A DNA stretch of 64,000 bases, taken from NCBI GenBank assembly GCA_946699065.1, contig CAMPDV010000039.1, positions 620,001 through 684,000 on the forward strand. The letters run 5' to 3'. Under the pieces are notes generated by a model. That model saw only the letters and a list, made by a program, of their open reading frames with translations. It ran no database searches and had not been told where the DNA came from. Position numbers and translations under genes: made by a program. The stretch comes from Loxodes magnus (lineage: Eukaryota > Ciliophora > Karyorelictea > Loxodida > Loxodidae). Positions 1 through 17,283 of this stretch are shown one piece after another. The stretch's first letter is position 1. The number at the start of each line of letters is the position of its first letter.

Positions 1-2
1 AC

Positions 3-794
3 TTTAATATATTTCAGAATTTGTTGCAATATAATACTTCTCTTTTTAGCTTTAGCTAATACTTAGCATCTTTTGTCTCTAACTTCTTCTAGTAGGTTTC
101 TTCTCAAAATCTCTTAATTTTCTAAAAAGTATCATAATAAGTTCATTGATATTTATGTCAATCAAATTGGTTTCTTTTCAGCTTTTTCGAACCTTAATTA
201 TTTAGGAAGATTATTGAAGAAGCAAAATAGTTTACTTTCTAGAAATAAATTGGAGTATATCTTTGCTTAAATAGGTATATATGATTATTTGATTGTTATG
301 AAGTATATAAAAAATGTTCTTAGGTAGATTGGTTTTAGATATAATTAGTAATGCTTTTATTTTAAAATTCTTAGAAGTATTTTAAGGACTATTAATGAAT
401 CTTAAATAATTTATTTTTGCTATTTAAGTTTTAACTTGCAAGTATTCACAAGTAGTTGCTTTTTATTTATAAAGAAGCTAAATAATAACTAATTTCATCT
501 TAAAATTTTCTTAAATTATAACATTTGTCTACATTTAGATTATTTTTAGGTCAAAATTATAGTTAAATAGAATGTATTAATAAATTTATTTCTTAATTTT
601 AAGATTCTCAATAGTCTATTTATGCGTTATAAAGCCTCCTGCTTATTTAAGCTTTAAGTTGATTTTCTTAATTTCTTCTATTATAACTAAATATCAATTA
701 ACTTATTTTTCACCTAAAATCAAAGTTCTTCATTTATCCTTTTAAAACTATTTCTTACTATAATAATTCTTTAAAATAGTGTTTATATATGTGA
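3..794 (+). CDS. Unrecognised protein, 3' part of a gene cut by the window edge
   Basis: With TAA/TAG as Gln and TGA as Trp, the frame starting at base 3 stays protein-like for about 263 codons and ends at TGA 792-794. It is rich in Leu, Gln, Phe and Lys and has short helix-like stretches such as KIIEEAKQF and ECINKFISQF. No family motif or clear membrane segment was recognised. The 5' end lies outside the window. The frame was chosen because it reads far more protein-like than the alternatives, so the identity of the product is unknown. Confidence 0.5.
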
Positions 795-1107
795 TTTTAA
801 GTGTGAAATAAACTTGAATATAAGATAAAATAACATTAACTGCAAAAATTTTAAATAAGAATGAAAAGAATAACCTAGATATCTAAGTAAAATAGTGGTT
901 CTAATATTCCTTACATATAAAAGGAACTTTAATTAATTTAATAAACTAAGCAAGCTTTTTATTAAATCATGTTACACTCTTTTATGAAATAAAAAATATT
1001 TTCATAAAATTATTAATTTAAAATAAAAAGCAAAAAAGATTTCAAACAAATAAAAGAAAATATTAGAGTAGATTTTATAATAAAAAGATATAATTATAAA
1101 ATATTAA

Positions 1108-1583
1108 TCATTTGAACCTTATATACCAACTCGTTTATATTATGCTTATTAGCATAGCAATATCAAACTCTTAATTTCACTACATCTTAATAATTATCAA
1201 ATTTTTATCCAAATAATTCTTTAGTATCTAGTAATCAGATATTTCTTCTGCTAATTTAATTCATATTTCCTTTATCAATAATAAAGCTAAATTTAAAAAA
1301 TGCAAGTCATCAATTATAGGCTCTGGGTCTTTAATTAGTTTTAATAAATTTAAGAAATCTAAAATAAATCATAATAGGAGTAAGCATCTTTCTCCGTTAT
1401 AGAAAAGTTATTAATAATTTTAGGATAGTTTTTTTTAAACTATATCATTCCATTACTCTCATAAGTCCAAAATATATCACTTTTTTTATTGGATAAATAA
1501 ACTTACCTTTATCTTCCCTTCTCCAAAATTATAAATAAAAAATTAAATTAGACTCGAATATTTTATTATATAATATATTTTTT
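1108..1583 (-). CDS. Unrecognised protein with one 27-nt intron, 5' end lost at a SINE-like element
   Basis: Reading leftward, a coding-like exon (about 1507-1583) is followed by an apparent intron at 1480-1506. The intron is 27 nt, begins GTAAGT and ends AG. A second exon of exactly 124 codons ends at TGA 1108-1110. Exon 2 has acidic helical stretches (KLAEEISDYQ, KDPEPIIDDL) that support the frame. No start codon lies between exon 1 and the repeat that begins near 1584, so the gene is either truncated by that element or has an unseen upstream exon. No family was recognised. Confidence 0.45.
1480..1506 (-). other. Inferred 27-nt spliceosomal intron
   Basis: On the minus strand the segment starts GTAAGT and ends AG. 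Removing it joins two stretches with coding character at a codon boundary. Its length is a multiple of three, so phase alone does not prove splicing; the strong donor sequence is the main evidence. Confidence 0.4.
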
Positions 1584-2046
1584 AAAACCGCCATAGTTGT
1601 TCGAAGGTGAACAACAAGGTCGTCTTCATCAGAGGTTGGGGAAGTTAAGTACCCATAATCGACTTTATGTCTTCCTCTGCTTTGGTTTGGCCTCGAGACA
1701 TAAGATTCTTAGACCTTCGGCACTGGTTTCGTTTATTTTTAACTCTGGAACGAAAAAGAAATAATAATGCGAGCTTCATCAGAGGTGGGGAATTTAAGTA
1801 CCCATAATTGACACATGTCGTCCTCTGCTTTGGTTATGCAATGAGACACAATCCTGCCATGTCCTTGGACCTCCAACAAGTATTAAAGATTACGAGTATT
1901 CTAAAATTATATCAGTATTGAACATTTTTATCAGTATCTGATAATTTTATCAGTAACAAACATTCTTGTCAGTATGAAACATTTTTTTAAAGAGCTGCGC
2001 ACCAACGAGAGTGCTACGCGCTCTATAATCAAATTTATTTATTTAT
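1584..2046 (+). mobile_element. SINE-like dimeric element, copy 1
   Basis: This GC-richer island in AT-rich DNA is shared with 16764-17283, 36823-37311 (inverted) and 42850-43345. It has two related domains, each containing the core CATCAGAGGT...GGGAA.TTAAGTACCC...CCTCTGCTTTGG. These are followed by a spacer of repeated CAGTA units (fewer here than in the other copies), a 3' hairpin beginning AGAGCTGCGCACC, and an ATAATCAAATTTATTTATTTA tail. No open frame is shared between copies, which points to a non-coding RNA retroposon. The long interspersed element that would mobilise it was not seen in the window. It lies between two leftward genes. Confidence 0.75.
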
Positions 2047-2119
2047 AAAATATAAAGCTAAGATTAATTTTATTCAATTTAAGATAAAAAGTTTATAATC
2101 AAATTTCTCTCATAATATT

Positions 2120-3763
2120 TCAAAACTAACTATAAATGTAAGTCTCTTTAATATTTACATCTTCAACACAAGCTAAAGTGTTTTTAATCTTAAAAAGAAA
2201 ATATTCTTAAATATAGCTAAAAATTCCTTCTAACTCATTGTCAATTTTGTCAACAAAAGCTTAAAATTCGATAAGCAGGAGGCTTTAATTTCGTTGCTCA
2301 ATACAACAATTCTAAGTCTAATTAACTTTAATTTTTCTTTTTTGTTTTAAAACATGCAAGAGAGAAAATACATTCTTAGTTAAAGTAAAAGAAAAATTAT
2401 TTTTGTTAAATTTAAATTTTAGATAAACTGATTAGATAAGCAACTAATATTTATAGTTGAGGGCTTGTATTTATAATTATTAAAAAGTCTAATAATTCTA
2501 AAAAGAAGTTAATTTAACTTTTGCTATTTTAAATTTAAATAAATCTACTATAATTAAGCTAATATATATTGCTTAATAATTATTTCTTCAAAATACCTAT
2601 TCAATTATTTATTTTAATATATCTTAACTAAAACTCTATTTTAAACAAATACCATCAATTATTATACTTATTTACATCGCTTTTTTAATTCTTACAAATA
2701 TTTCTCAAATTATTTTAAGATTTTGTCTATTAATTTATCTCTATTCAAGCCACAAATGGATTTGCTTCTTCTTGCAATTTTTTATCAGAATGAGACTCTA
2801 TTAGCTTTTAAATATTAATTTACTTATAAAACTAACTATTTTAGATTTGGCTTTGCTTAAATATTTAGTTAATAAGATTCAGAGGCTTGCAATTTTAATC
2901 TTCTAAGCTTTATTTAATTTTCATTAGAAATTGCTTAATTTTCTTGTTTATATTTTTTTTCATTTAAGCCTTTGTGTTTTTCTTTTCTTTTCTTTTATTA
3001 GGATTATTTTTTATTTAAGATTTTTTTTAATTCTCAATAAATAAATTTTGAGCTTTACACTTCTTTGAGGTTTATTATTTTCATAATTAACTTCTTGATT
3101 TCTAGTTAATGTTTCTCTTTCTTTTATCTAATTCTAGTTTTCCTTGACTACATTAACATTTTAGATGATTATTTATTATAATAGCGACATTTACCAAAAA
3201 ATTTACTATTTATTTAATTAGACTTTCTTTTTCTTCAATTTCCTAGAGTAACTATTTATAGCAGGAAGCTCTAAGAAATAAAATAGCTTTACTTAGTAAT
3301 TTGCTATGAGATTCATCTACTTTTAATCATTTCTTTATCTTGCTTTTATTTAATTTTTATATTTTATAGGTTCTAAATTAACTTAAAAGTTTGAGAAAGC
3401 TAAATTTTATGAAAAGGTACGGCCTTTATTATTTGGTTCAACCAGAAACCAATTTTTTAATTTGCTTAACTTTGTATAAAATTAAGCTTTTGCTTCTATT
3501 CTTAATAGCATCCAATAGTAGATAAATAAATATCTCTCTTTACTTTATTTTTACACTTAATCAACAAGTTCGTTAGTTTTTATTTGATCTAACTTAAACA
3601 AATAAATGTGGACTTAATTTATAAGCTAATTAATATTTTAAACCTAGAGAAATATAAGCCTTTAATATGTTTTATTTTCATCTAATGCTAGAAAACTTAA
3701 ATGCTTAGTAATTAATTTTCCTTAATATTCACCATTATTACTTCAAGAGCCTTTAAACTTCAT
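2120..3763 (-). CDS. Unrecognised 547-residue protein, divergent neighbour of the receptor kinase copy
   Basis: ATG at 3763 and TGA at 2122-2120 are in the same phase with no intron, giving 547 codons. First codon positions are G-rich in the N-terminal part (Asp, Glu and Gly codons) and near the C-terminus (EFQAFVDKIDNELEGIF), which supports the strand. The middle is Lys/Gln-rich and probably helical. No domain was recognised. It faces away from the kinase pseudogene at 3927 with 163 bp between start codons. A diverged copy of this gene also sits upstream of the intact kinase (about 22930-24190), so the pair was duplicated together. Confidence 0.6.
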
Positions 3764-3926
3764 ATTTTTATAAGCTCCTACTTTCTATTAATTTTGATTA
3801 AAATTAAAGTAGTTATTTCTGAAATAAAGTAACTAAAGAATAATTTAGGAATAAAGCTACTAACAAAACGAAGTAGATATGAATAAAAAGAAAATAGTTT
3901 TCTTATTTTAATTTATGCTAATAAAG

Positions 3927-8428
<4,502 letters not shown>

Positions 8429-8442
<14 letters not shown>

Positions 8443-9763
8443 ATTTTTATATTTTTACTACTAAAATTGATTTAGCTCTTCTTAAATAAAGTCTTTTGAA
8501 TAAAAAGGCAACCTTTATAAAATTTCTTAAACAAGCTTTTCTTTATTAAACTAAATATAAACTTAAATCATAATCTAGTTTAAATTTAAGAAGAAAGTAA
8601 GGTATTTTGGAAGTTTTTTCCATACTACATTCTTTGCTGAAGAGAATTAACAGAAATAGATTAATTTACTCAAATTTCTAAGAAAAATCTCCAGCATATT
8701 TTGAGAATAATAACTTATAAAATACCAGATTAATTTCGTAAGAGCAAGCTTTTAATAATTCGTCAAAGGAAATAAAACTTAGTTTACGCTGAAAAGAGAA
8801 CAGAAAGTTAGAATGTAAGACTTCACAATTCATTATAAATTGTAGAAATGTGCAAGGTGTATAAAAGATAAAATTAAATCTTTAAAAACAATTAAGAGAT
8901 TCATTCAATTTTTTGAATTTACTCCTATCAAATGGATAAAAAAACTTAAAATAATACAATTTGCTGGTAAAAAGAGTTAGTTATATTAGTAAGTTAATGG
9001 AAGTCCACTTAGTTATAAAGAGAGAAGAAAGATTTTAATCTATGAAGATATTTAACTCATAATTACCTACAACAATTCATTATATTGAAAAATTTAGTAG
9101 CTAAACACTACAATAAAGTATGGTCATTAGCAAACCTAAAATTTTTAAAATGCAATAAGAAGATTAGTATTATGATTATTATAACTTATTGAAAACAATT
9201 ATGATTTTACAATGCAAAGATTAGAAGAAAAAGCATTTTAAAGAGGATATTCTACACATTTCTTGATATTCTACAGAAATTATATGAAAAAAGTTAAATA
9301 AAGCAAGAGGATCGTTATAACATTCTAAGAAAACTTTTATTCGGACGATAAATGAAATTAATAGAATAAAAAATATATTAAAATAAGCTTTTCCAAATCT
9401 TAAAATCCAAAAAGAAAAGTTAAGGATTATAAGCGAGATTTTGGCTAAAATAAAAACAAAAATCCCAAGATAATACAAGTAGAAAAATTTCTTTAAACTA
9501 TTTAGATTAATATCTCCTAAACTTTAAATTAAAAAATAAATTAATATTTCATTTTGATTCATTAAAAAATAAAGGAGTCTATAAAAAATTTTAAACTAGC
9601 TATTTAACTAATATATAAAATAATAATTTACTATTATTAAAATCTAAGAATTATTATTTATGATTTCTACTTTAAAGTAAGTTTAATAAGATGTTTATAA
9701 TTATTTAATATTAAATTATTAGTTAAGCTTAAATAGAAAAAAAACTAATTATTCTGTTTATGA
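8429..9763 (+). CDS. Unrecognised basic protein, 444 residues
   Basis: The frame from ATG 8429 to TGA 9761-9763 is continuous (445 codons) and strongly biased to Lys, Ile and Gln, with coding-like blocks such as KCARCIKDKIKSLKTIKRF and MQRLEEKAFQRGYSTHF. The ATG overlaps the last codons of the kinase pseudogene in another frame, so a downstream ATG (for example 8813) is also possible. No family was recognised and no signal peptide is evident. It converges on the leftward gene ending at 9936. The homologous position after the intact kinase does not carry a copy of it. Confidence 0.5.
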
Positions 9764-9935
9764 AAATATTTTAGTTTATAACTTTTAGAAATATTATGAA
9801 AAGGACTGCCAAATAAAATTTCTTTTATTAGTTATTTTATTCTTAACTTTATTTATTTTCCCATAATTTTCTGAGTCTTTTTTTCTTTTAATCTACTGAT
9901 ATTTTCTTATCTTTCTTTCATATGTTTTGTTATCT

Positions 9936-12900
9936 TCATAAAAGTAATTACTTCTTTTAATATAAAGTTAAAATTTTACTATTTTTAGGAATGATGAAAT
10001 ATCTTTTTATCTTTTCTTCATGTAATTCCTTAAATTTTTAATCCGAACTATTTATAGTCACTTTAGCATTAATATATTTCAAATTTGGTTCTATTTTTCT
10101 AAATAAAAGGTTTAGAATCTTTTGTTTAAAATAATTGTATTAACTTCATAACCTTGATTTAAGAATGGATTGCTATGAGTAGTTACAGAGAATTTCTACT
10201 ATATTCTTATTAGTATAATTGTTGCTCAGTAACTATTTATTTTTCATATTAAAATGAAAAATTGCATGAGAAAGAAAACTTCAGGTTTTGTAAGCTAAGA
10301 TAAATTTATTAATTTTTCTCATGATTTACAGCAATTGTATAAGAAGATATTTTGCACCTATTTCTATTAATACGGTTTATCAGCTTTTTGAATCCAAATC
10401 AAGCAGCAAATGAATTATTTTATTTTAACTTTACTATAAATATATTCAATTAAATTTAAAATGTATAGAAAGAATTATTACAATAGCTTACAAGTTTTAA
10501 CTAAAAGGAATAAATCATATATTCAATTAATTTTTATGTCAATCTCGCTCTATAATTTTCATCATATAGTGAACTAGAATTAATTACTAACTTGCTTACT
10601 TTTATTTCTTGATCCATTAAGAATTTTAGTTTGTGTTTTTGATAATTTCTGCTTATTTTCTAACCATTAGCCTTATCCTAAATTCTTTAATGCAGCTTTA
10701 ATTAATAGCCTTTTCTAATATTTTTAGTTTTATACCAGTTACTAAAGCTTAGTCATCTCCTAAAAATTAGCATGCTGACTATTAGCCAGATTTTCATAAT
10801 TTTTTTTCTTTAAGCATTGTAAAATAAGTTTATACTAAAGGAATAAAATAATAGACATATCATTTTTCTAAAGGTAGATTTAAAAATGAGTAAGTAATAT
10901 ATAACCCTACAACTAATTCTGCATCTCAATTAAAATAAAGAAGATGAAAGATTCTTAAATTAATCTTTAATAGTTATGTTTCCTTCTATTTCTCTTATAT
11001 TATAATTAAATTCATTGCTATTATTATTTCTTTAGTATGTTTATCTTTTTCATTTGATATCTTTAAACCATGCTAAGATGCTTATAAATAAGCATGAAAT
11101 TATAAAGTAAATTACCCAATAAAAGTTGATAAAATTGATATGATTATTAGTTACTTCTAGGTATAAGTTTGAAAGGAGAAGGTAAACAATAATATGCCAT
11201 ATATTAAGGATAATAGGTAGGTTTATTTATGAATAATGAATTATTATAAGTTTATTGATTTAGCCTATTCATAATAAAACATAGCAGTTTAAATTTAAAT
11301 ATAAATAGAATTTTACTCTAAGTATATAAAGCTCTAATTGTTTAATGTTTACACTATAACTTCATTTCTAGAAAAATTGCTTAAGTTTACATTTCCTTTA
11401 AATAAGCTTTGCATACTCTTTTATAAGGAAAATTTATTTATTTTAAAGTAAATAAAAAAGTCATATGCTTAAATTTGCAGAGTAAATAGGAGTAAATAAT
11501 AGGATGATATGCTATAAGTAATTTACTTACATTGGATTTATAGATAAATTTAATTATATACATTTTTATTTTAATAACTGAGTTATCTTTCTATTTCTTC
11601 TTTTGTCTTTATAATCTATCATTATTTCTAGTAAAGATAATTTAAAATTTTGAGTTCTAATATAATTTTTCATATTTCTTTTTAATCTAAATCATCTTTC
11701 TTTATCCAGAACCACTATTATTATAATTAATTAAATCAAATGCTTATACTTTCATTATATGTTTTAAGAATATAATTATCGTATTATGAGTTAATAAGGA
11801 TTAGGAAAGCTATATGATTGTAATTAAAAGTTTTATTATTTAAATTGAATGATAAAAGCTATTTCTTAAAGTATTTATTTTATTATATTTCATTATTATT
11901 AATATCTATAGTACTTCTAATATATTACATCTCTTATCTACCAGCTAAAGTATCTAATTATTAAATTTTTTTTCAAATATTTATAATAAACTAGCACATT
12001 TAAGCTTTAATCTTTCCAACTTACTTAAATAAAAAATAATTTATTTCATGTTAGTTTCTTTAATTTCTTGCATTGCAAATGCTAAAAATAATAGATGGTA
12101 TATAGTAATTTTATAAATTATAATTATTCTTTATTCTTATATTTATTTATTTCGCTGTAAATTTATACACTATTTCATATATAATTTAATATGCATTTAT
12201 AGAAATTCAAAATTATTAAGTTTTAAGTTATACCATCTATTACCTCTAGAAACCTTTCAAATTTACTAAGCTAATAATTAATAAACTGGCTTTTTATATA
12301 GGAGAATATTTATAATGTATTGCTATCAATTATCCTAAAATACTTATATAAAAGTCATTAAGCTTTTCTATAATTAGTAAAAAGGAAGCGATCAATAGTA
12401 ATTAAATATCAATCAAATAATCTTCAAGTATATCATAAATATCTCCAAATATTCATGTTCAAATTCCTTTTTAAAGTCTACCACATAATTAAATAATATA
12501 TTCCATAATAAACCAACAAAATACTTTTCATCAATGCTAAATACACTTATAGTTAATTTTTACATTTTTTATACTTTTAATTCAATTTTAAGGAGCAAAA
12601 GAACTAATGAAATATTCTAAACTAGGCTTATATGATTATCTTTATTTATATTAGATATGTTTATTCCTATGCTTAATGAGCTTACTATAATGATTTATTT
12701 AGGTTATCTAAGTTTCTTAATGTACTTATTATTTTTAACTTCATCCAGTTTATTTGAAATAACTTATAACTATTAATTAAATAGCCAATCTTCCTATTAC
12801 ATAAAGTATTTTGTAGTTTATTATAGCTATTATATTTTATATTCTTAGGTATAAACTTAAATTCGTTAATTAACTAGCTTGATAATAAAATAGAGAATCA

Positions 12901-14690
12901 TTTCTAATATAGCTTTTCTTTTTTAGGTGCTATTTGAATTAAAGGATAGTAAACTTAGATGTATTAAGATAGTAATTTCTACTTAGTATCTTTATAAGGA
13001 AATAAAGAGCTATAATTATACTCTAGTAGCTCTTAGATACTAATTTAAGTTTTATCTTCTGCTCTATACTTCTACATTATTATTGATAAAAACAATCTTT
13101 TTTTTTATTACTTCAAACCTTTATATTTTGCATAGTATTTGAAATAAAATACTTAGAAATGCTTAGCTCTATATAAAGTTAAAATATTAGCTATTTTAAG
13201 TAATAAGTTAATTATATTTCTAAGCTTAAGCTTTAAGAAAACCTATTCGAAGATATTTACCTCTGTAAGTGTTTTTAATTAGTTTTCTTGCTTCTCTGAA
13301 TATATTAATAGTCTAATTTTTATTTTATATTTCTTTAGTTCAAATTAAATAAAACATTTGATTGAGTAAATTAAGAGTAGCTTTGATGCATTTAACTTAA
13401 TTTCAATAGCTATTATTTTGATTTTTAATTTACTTATGAGATGATAAATGAGAATATCACTCAAGTAGCTTTGTAATTGAAGATTATTTTATATATTATC
13501 CTTATAGACATTCATTTCATTTTTAGTAATTCGTCTTGATAATCAAATTTTATATGATAGATTCCTTAATTTAGCCTGCAAATTTTAATGAGTTATTATA
13601 TTTTACGTAATATGCTTTTTAAGAAATTATGTTTTGCTTTATTTGATCATATACATTAAATAACTCAGTCTTAGCTAAATTCTTAATTTCTATTAATTTT
13701 TGCATATTCCAAGCAATAAAATACATGCTCAAGTAATAAAATAATTTAGCTTATAATTATCATCAACAAGGTAAACTCTTAACAATTATCCAAGCTATTG
13801 AAAAAGTCTCAGTTATAAGCAAAAATGGCTATTTTGGTATAGATTTAATGCTTATAGGTTGAGATATGACAGCAATCATATTGTAGGTATTTTCTGTTTT
13901 ATCTATATTTCTCATTAGTTTATTATTTAAGAGATCTATTTAGATACTTCTATTTAGATTCTTAGTCTAACTTACCATAAGTAAATTGATACCAGTCTAA
14001 CAAATAATTATTCTATATAAGTGATGTTTTGCTTATAATTGATTCATTAATTAAATTGCTTTAACTATTGCCAAGTGTTTTAAAAATAATTATGCTTACT
14101 AAATAGAACTTAAATTTACATCAAAATCTATTTCTTTCAAAGTAATCATATCAATAAATCAAAATAACTTTAGTCAAAAGAATCATTTCAATTCAGAGAA
14201 ATCCAAGAAAATTTGAGATGACTCTTATCATTGAGTAAATAGCCTGTTATTTATTTACATTTATAAATATAAATATATTAATATATTTAGAGTAATCTAG
14301 AGATTAATATGCTTTGCTTAGAATTTTAGAGTTTATTAGAACTCTACTAAACTCTACAAAGCATAAAAATAACTTTCAAGAATTGATTAAAGCCAAATGC
14401 TTTAAACTAAGCACTTTTGCTTTATTTATTTTCTAACGATAAAATAATAAGTTCTATTTTACCTTGTTGCTTTCAACTTAAATTTAAGTTAATAATTCTG
14501 TTTATGCTTAATATATCAAAAAGTAAACTAGCCAAGCTGAATACATTATAATTAGAAATCTAATAAGATGAGCTTTAGTTGTTTAATAAGTTCATTTGCT
14601 TAGAAATTTAAGAATAATAGAACATTTCTATTTAGTGCTAGCTTTATGTTACGTTCTTTAGGCTAAAATATTGCTCTATTTTTCTTTCAG
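9936..14690 (-). CDS. Long unrecognised protein gene, exon structure unresolved
   Basis: The minus strand has coding character from about 14690 down to TGA 9938-9936. Blocks with frequent Asp/Glu/Gly/Val codons include FSIDEKYFVGLLWNILF, VDFKKEFEHEYLEIFM, DMITLKEIDFDVNLSSIQ and, near the end, INAKVTINSSDQKFKELHEE. The reading phase changes at least once (between about 10500 and 10350), so introns or indels exist that I could not place. The start codon is not fixed. The plus strand also reads open here, but with fewer G-initial codons. No domain was recognised, and the length suggests a protein above 1400 residues or two adjacent genes. Confidence 0.4.
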
Positions 14691-14867
14691 TCATTTATAT
14701 AGATAGTTATCTTGGCTTTTATATTGATTGGAATAATGCTATATTTTCACTAAAAAATAACCTAGTTACTTAAATTAAATATAATTGCAAAACTTAGAAA
14801 CTAATTTTGTTTAGATAATGATTCTAAAATAGTGGAACAGCTTTGATACTGGTTTATTAGTCCTAAT

Positions 14868-16466
14868 ATGAGTCAAGATTAAGATTCGCAATAAAAGGGT
14901 TGAAAATAAGTTTAAGTGATTATTGTAGCAAAATGAAGAAAGCCAAATTTAATTAAGAGTCTATAGATGTGAGTTTTAGTGACATGCATACTAATAAAAT
15001 TTAGAAAATAAAAGCAGAAAGTACAAAACAGGATTATGACTTTGAATAGATATTACATAAATTAAGAAAAATAAAAAAGACTTAAGAATTATTTTGATAA
15101 AAAGGAAGGATACTTATTAAATTTAACTATTGCTTTCATAAAAATAATTGAAGAAAACTAATAATAGAGCCAAATAACTACGATTTAACGAAGGATTAGA
15201 AAGAAGAAAGAAAATAAAAATTCAGCAAAGGCAATAGTAAACATCTAAAAATAAAAGAACAAATTTTAATAAATAAAAAGATAATAAAGTAAAACTAGAA
15301 ATAGAAAGCCATCAAAGAATATAATAAATCAAATAATTTACACCTTTATTGATGTTATTTATTGAAAGAAATGCCAAAAACATAGTAAAGAGGCATACTC
15401 TTAAATCGTGAGTTATAACCTCTTTTATGTGAATAAACAAAACAGTCAAAATTCTATAAAAAGAATATTAGTTATAGTAAGGTGAGAATAGGATGCTTTA
15501 ATTTAATAATAGCTTACTAAATTAAGGTGGAATGAAGCTTTCTTGGTATTAATATAATATTTTAGTAAAATCTTAGTTTCAATTTATAATTCTAACATTT
15601 ATAAATAGAAAAATATAATTAAAGTTGTAATTTTTTTATTATGCTTAATAGAGTTTAAACTTTTAAATGTTCCTGACTTTTTAAAAAGAGTTATAAATGG
15701 AGAAAAATTTGACTTGCAAGTAATATATCTTTAAATTTATGATAATAAAAATGAATTATCCCATAGAAATAAAGGTTTAGTATGAGAGTATAAAAGCAGA
15801 GAATCAAATTAATAGTATAAATTATTAAATAAGTATTTGACGATAAAATGCAGACCTAGTCAATTTATAATTCATAGAACATAATTTAATTTATAATAAA
15901 GCAGACTTGTAAAAAAAGAAGACAAGAATAGATTTTATGAAATTATTGGAAGTCTAGCCATTAAATAATAAGATGCATTATTAAAATTTTTAGGAAGAAA
16001 ATAAAAGATTTAATGAAATAATAATTATAAGTCTAAAGAAAAGAATCAATAAGAAAGCTATTAAAAAATTAAATGAAAACATATCTTGAAAAATTAGAAA
16101 GAAATTTTAATATAAGCAATTTATAAAAAAGAAGGATTAAGATTGATTAAAAAATAATTTAATAAAACATATTAAAGTTAATTTAAGCAAATAAATAATC
16201 ACTAAATTTATATCTTAAATTTAGTGTATAAAAGGCAAATATTTTACTTATCTGAGCATTATCTTATGCTTTTAAGCCTTGCTAAATTAAATGAAACTTT
16301 TCTAGCTTAAATAAGAAATAGTTTTAAAATAATTTTAATATATGATAGCTATTTAAAGCATTTATATTTATTTAACTAAAATAACTTATTTTTAGTTTGT
16401 AAAATTTAAAAAAAATTAGATAATTTTTGACGAAACTTTATAGGTTTAAATTCTGAGAAATAGTGA
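14868..16466 (+). CDS. Unrecognised protein gene, C-terminal frame clear
   Basis: From about 15063 to TGA 16464-16466 (preceded by TAG) one frame is convincingly coding, with stretches such as FLKRVINGEKFDLQV and YDNKNELSHRNKGLVW. Upstream, a good start (ATG 14868, MSQDQDSQQKGW) is followed by a phase change. A 19-nt GT...AG segment near 14912 and an A-run near 15070 are possible causes, so the 5' exon structure is uncertain. A hydrophobic segment near 15590-15650 could be a membrane span. No family was recognised. The second SINE-like element begins 300 bp downstream. Confidence 0.5.
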
Positions 16467-16763
16467 TCTTTAAAAGTTTATAAAATTATTATATTTCAGG
16501 TAGCTTATCAAAAAAACTCTTAGCTATATTTATTTAAAAATTTGATAGATTATCTTTTTAGGTTTAAAGTATACTATAATTTTCTTTAATAAAATAAAAC
16601 ATTAAAAATATTTCCCCAAGTAAATTAATGCAAAATTACATAGATTAATTAAGAAAAATGCCTTCTAGATTAAAAATATTAATTATAAATAAAAGGAAAA
16701 TTAAAAATAATTAATAAGCATGTCTTTATTTTAATTTAGATTTATCTATATTATATATTTTTT

Positions 16764-17283
16764 AAAACCGCCATAGTTGTTCGAAGGTGAACAACAAGGT
16801 CATCTTCATCAGAGGTTGGGGAAGTTAAGTACCCATAATCGACTTTATGTCTTCCTCTGCTTTGGTTTGGCCTCGAGACATAAGATTCTTAGACCTTCGG
16901 TACTGGCTCAATTTAAATTAAATTAAATTTAATTTAATTCTGGAACGAAAAAGAAATAATATTGCGAGCTTCATCAGAGGTGGGGAATTTAAGTACCCAT
17001 AATTGACACATGTCGTCCTCTTCTTTGGTGATGCAATGAGACGCAACCCTGCCATGTCCTTGGACCTCCAGCAAGTATTAAAGATTACGAGTATTCTAAA
17101 ATTATATCAATATTGAACATTTTTATCAGTACTTAATAATTATACCAGTATTGTACAAGGTCTACCAGTATCTGATAATTTTATCAGTAAGAAACATTCT
17201 TGTCAATATGAAACATTTTTTTTAAAGAGCTGCGCACCAACGAGAGTGCTACGAGCTTTATAATCAAATTTATTTATTTATTT
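16764..17283 (+). mobile_element. SINE-like dimeric element, copy 2
   Basis: Full-length copy with both structured domains, six CAGTA-containing spacer units, the 3' hairpin and the TTTA-rich tail. Between the domains it carries a short AAATT-repeat tract absent from the other copies. The tail ends at 17283, directly against the inferred TGA stop (17286-17284) of the leftward membrane-protein gene. The element therefore sits immediately in that gene's 3' flank. Confidence 0.75.

Noticed and set aside
1622..1640. Hammerhead ribozyme core on the minus strand (CTGATGA)
   Set aside because: The required GAAA and cleavage-site triplet are not in a compatible position in any copy.
1585..1690. 5S rRNA-like gene or 5S-derived SINE, from GCCATA and GAAGTTAAG matches
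   Set aside because: Only two short matches in the right order; the rest, including the second 5S arm and control box, does not fit. Kept as an unclassified structured RNA.
9840..14500. A continuous rightward frame resembling a giant polytopic membrane protein
   Set aside because: It arises because T-rich antisense DNA reads as Phe/Leu/Ile. The minus strand has more G-initial codons and clear acidic motifs, and a TGA end at 9936 fits.
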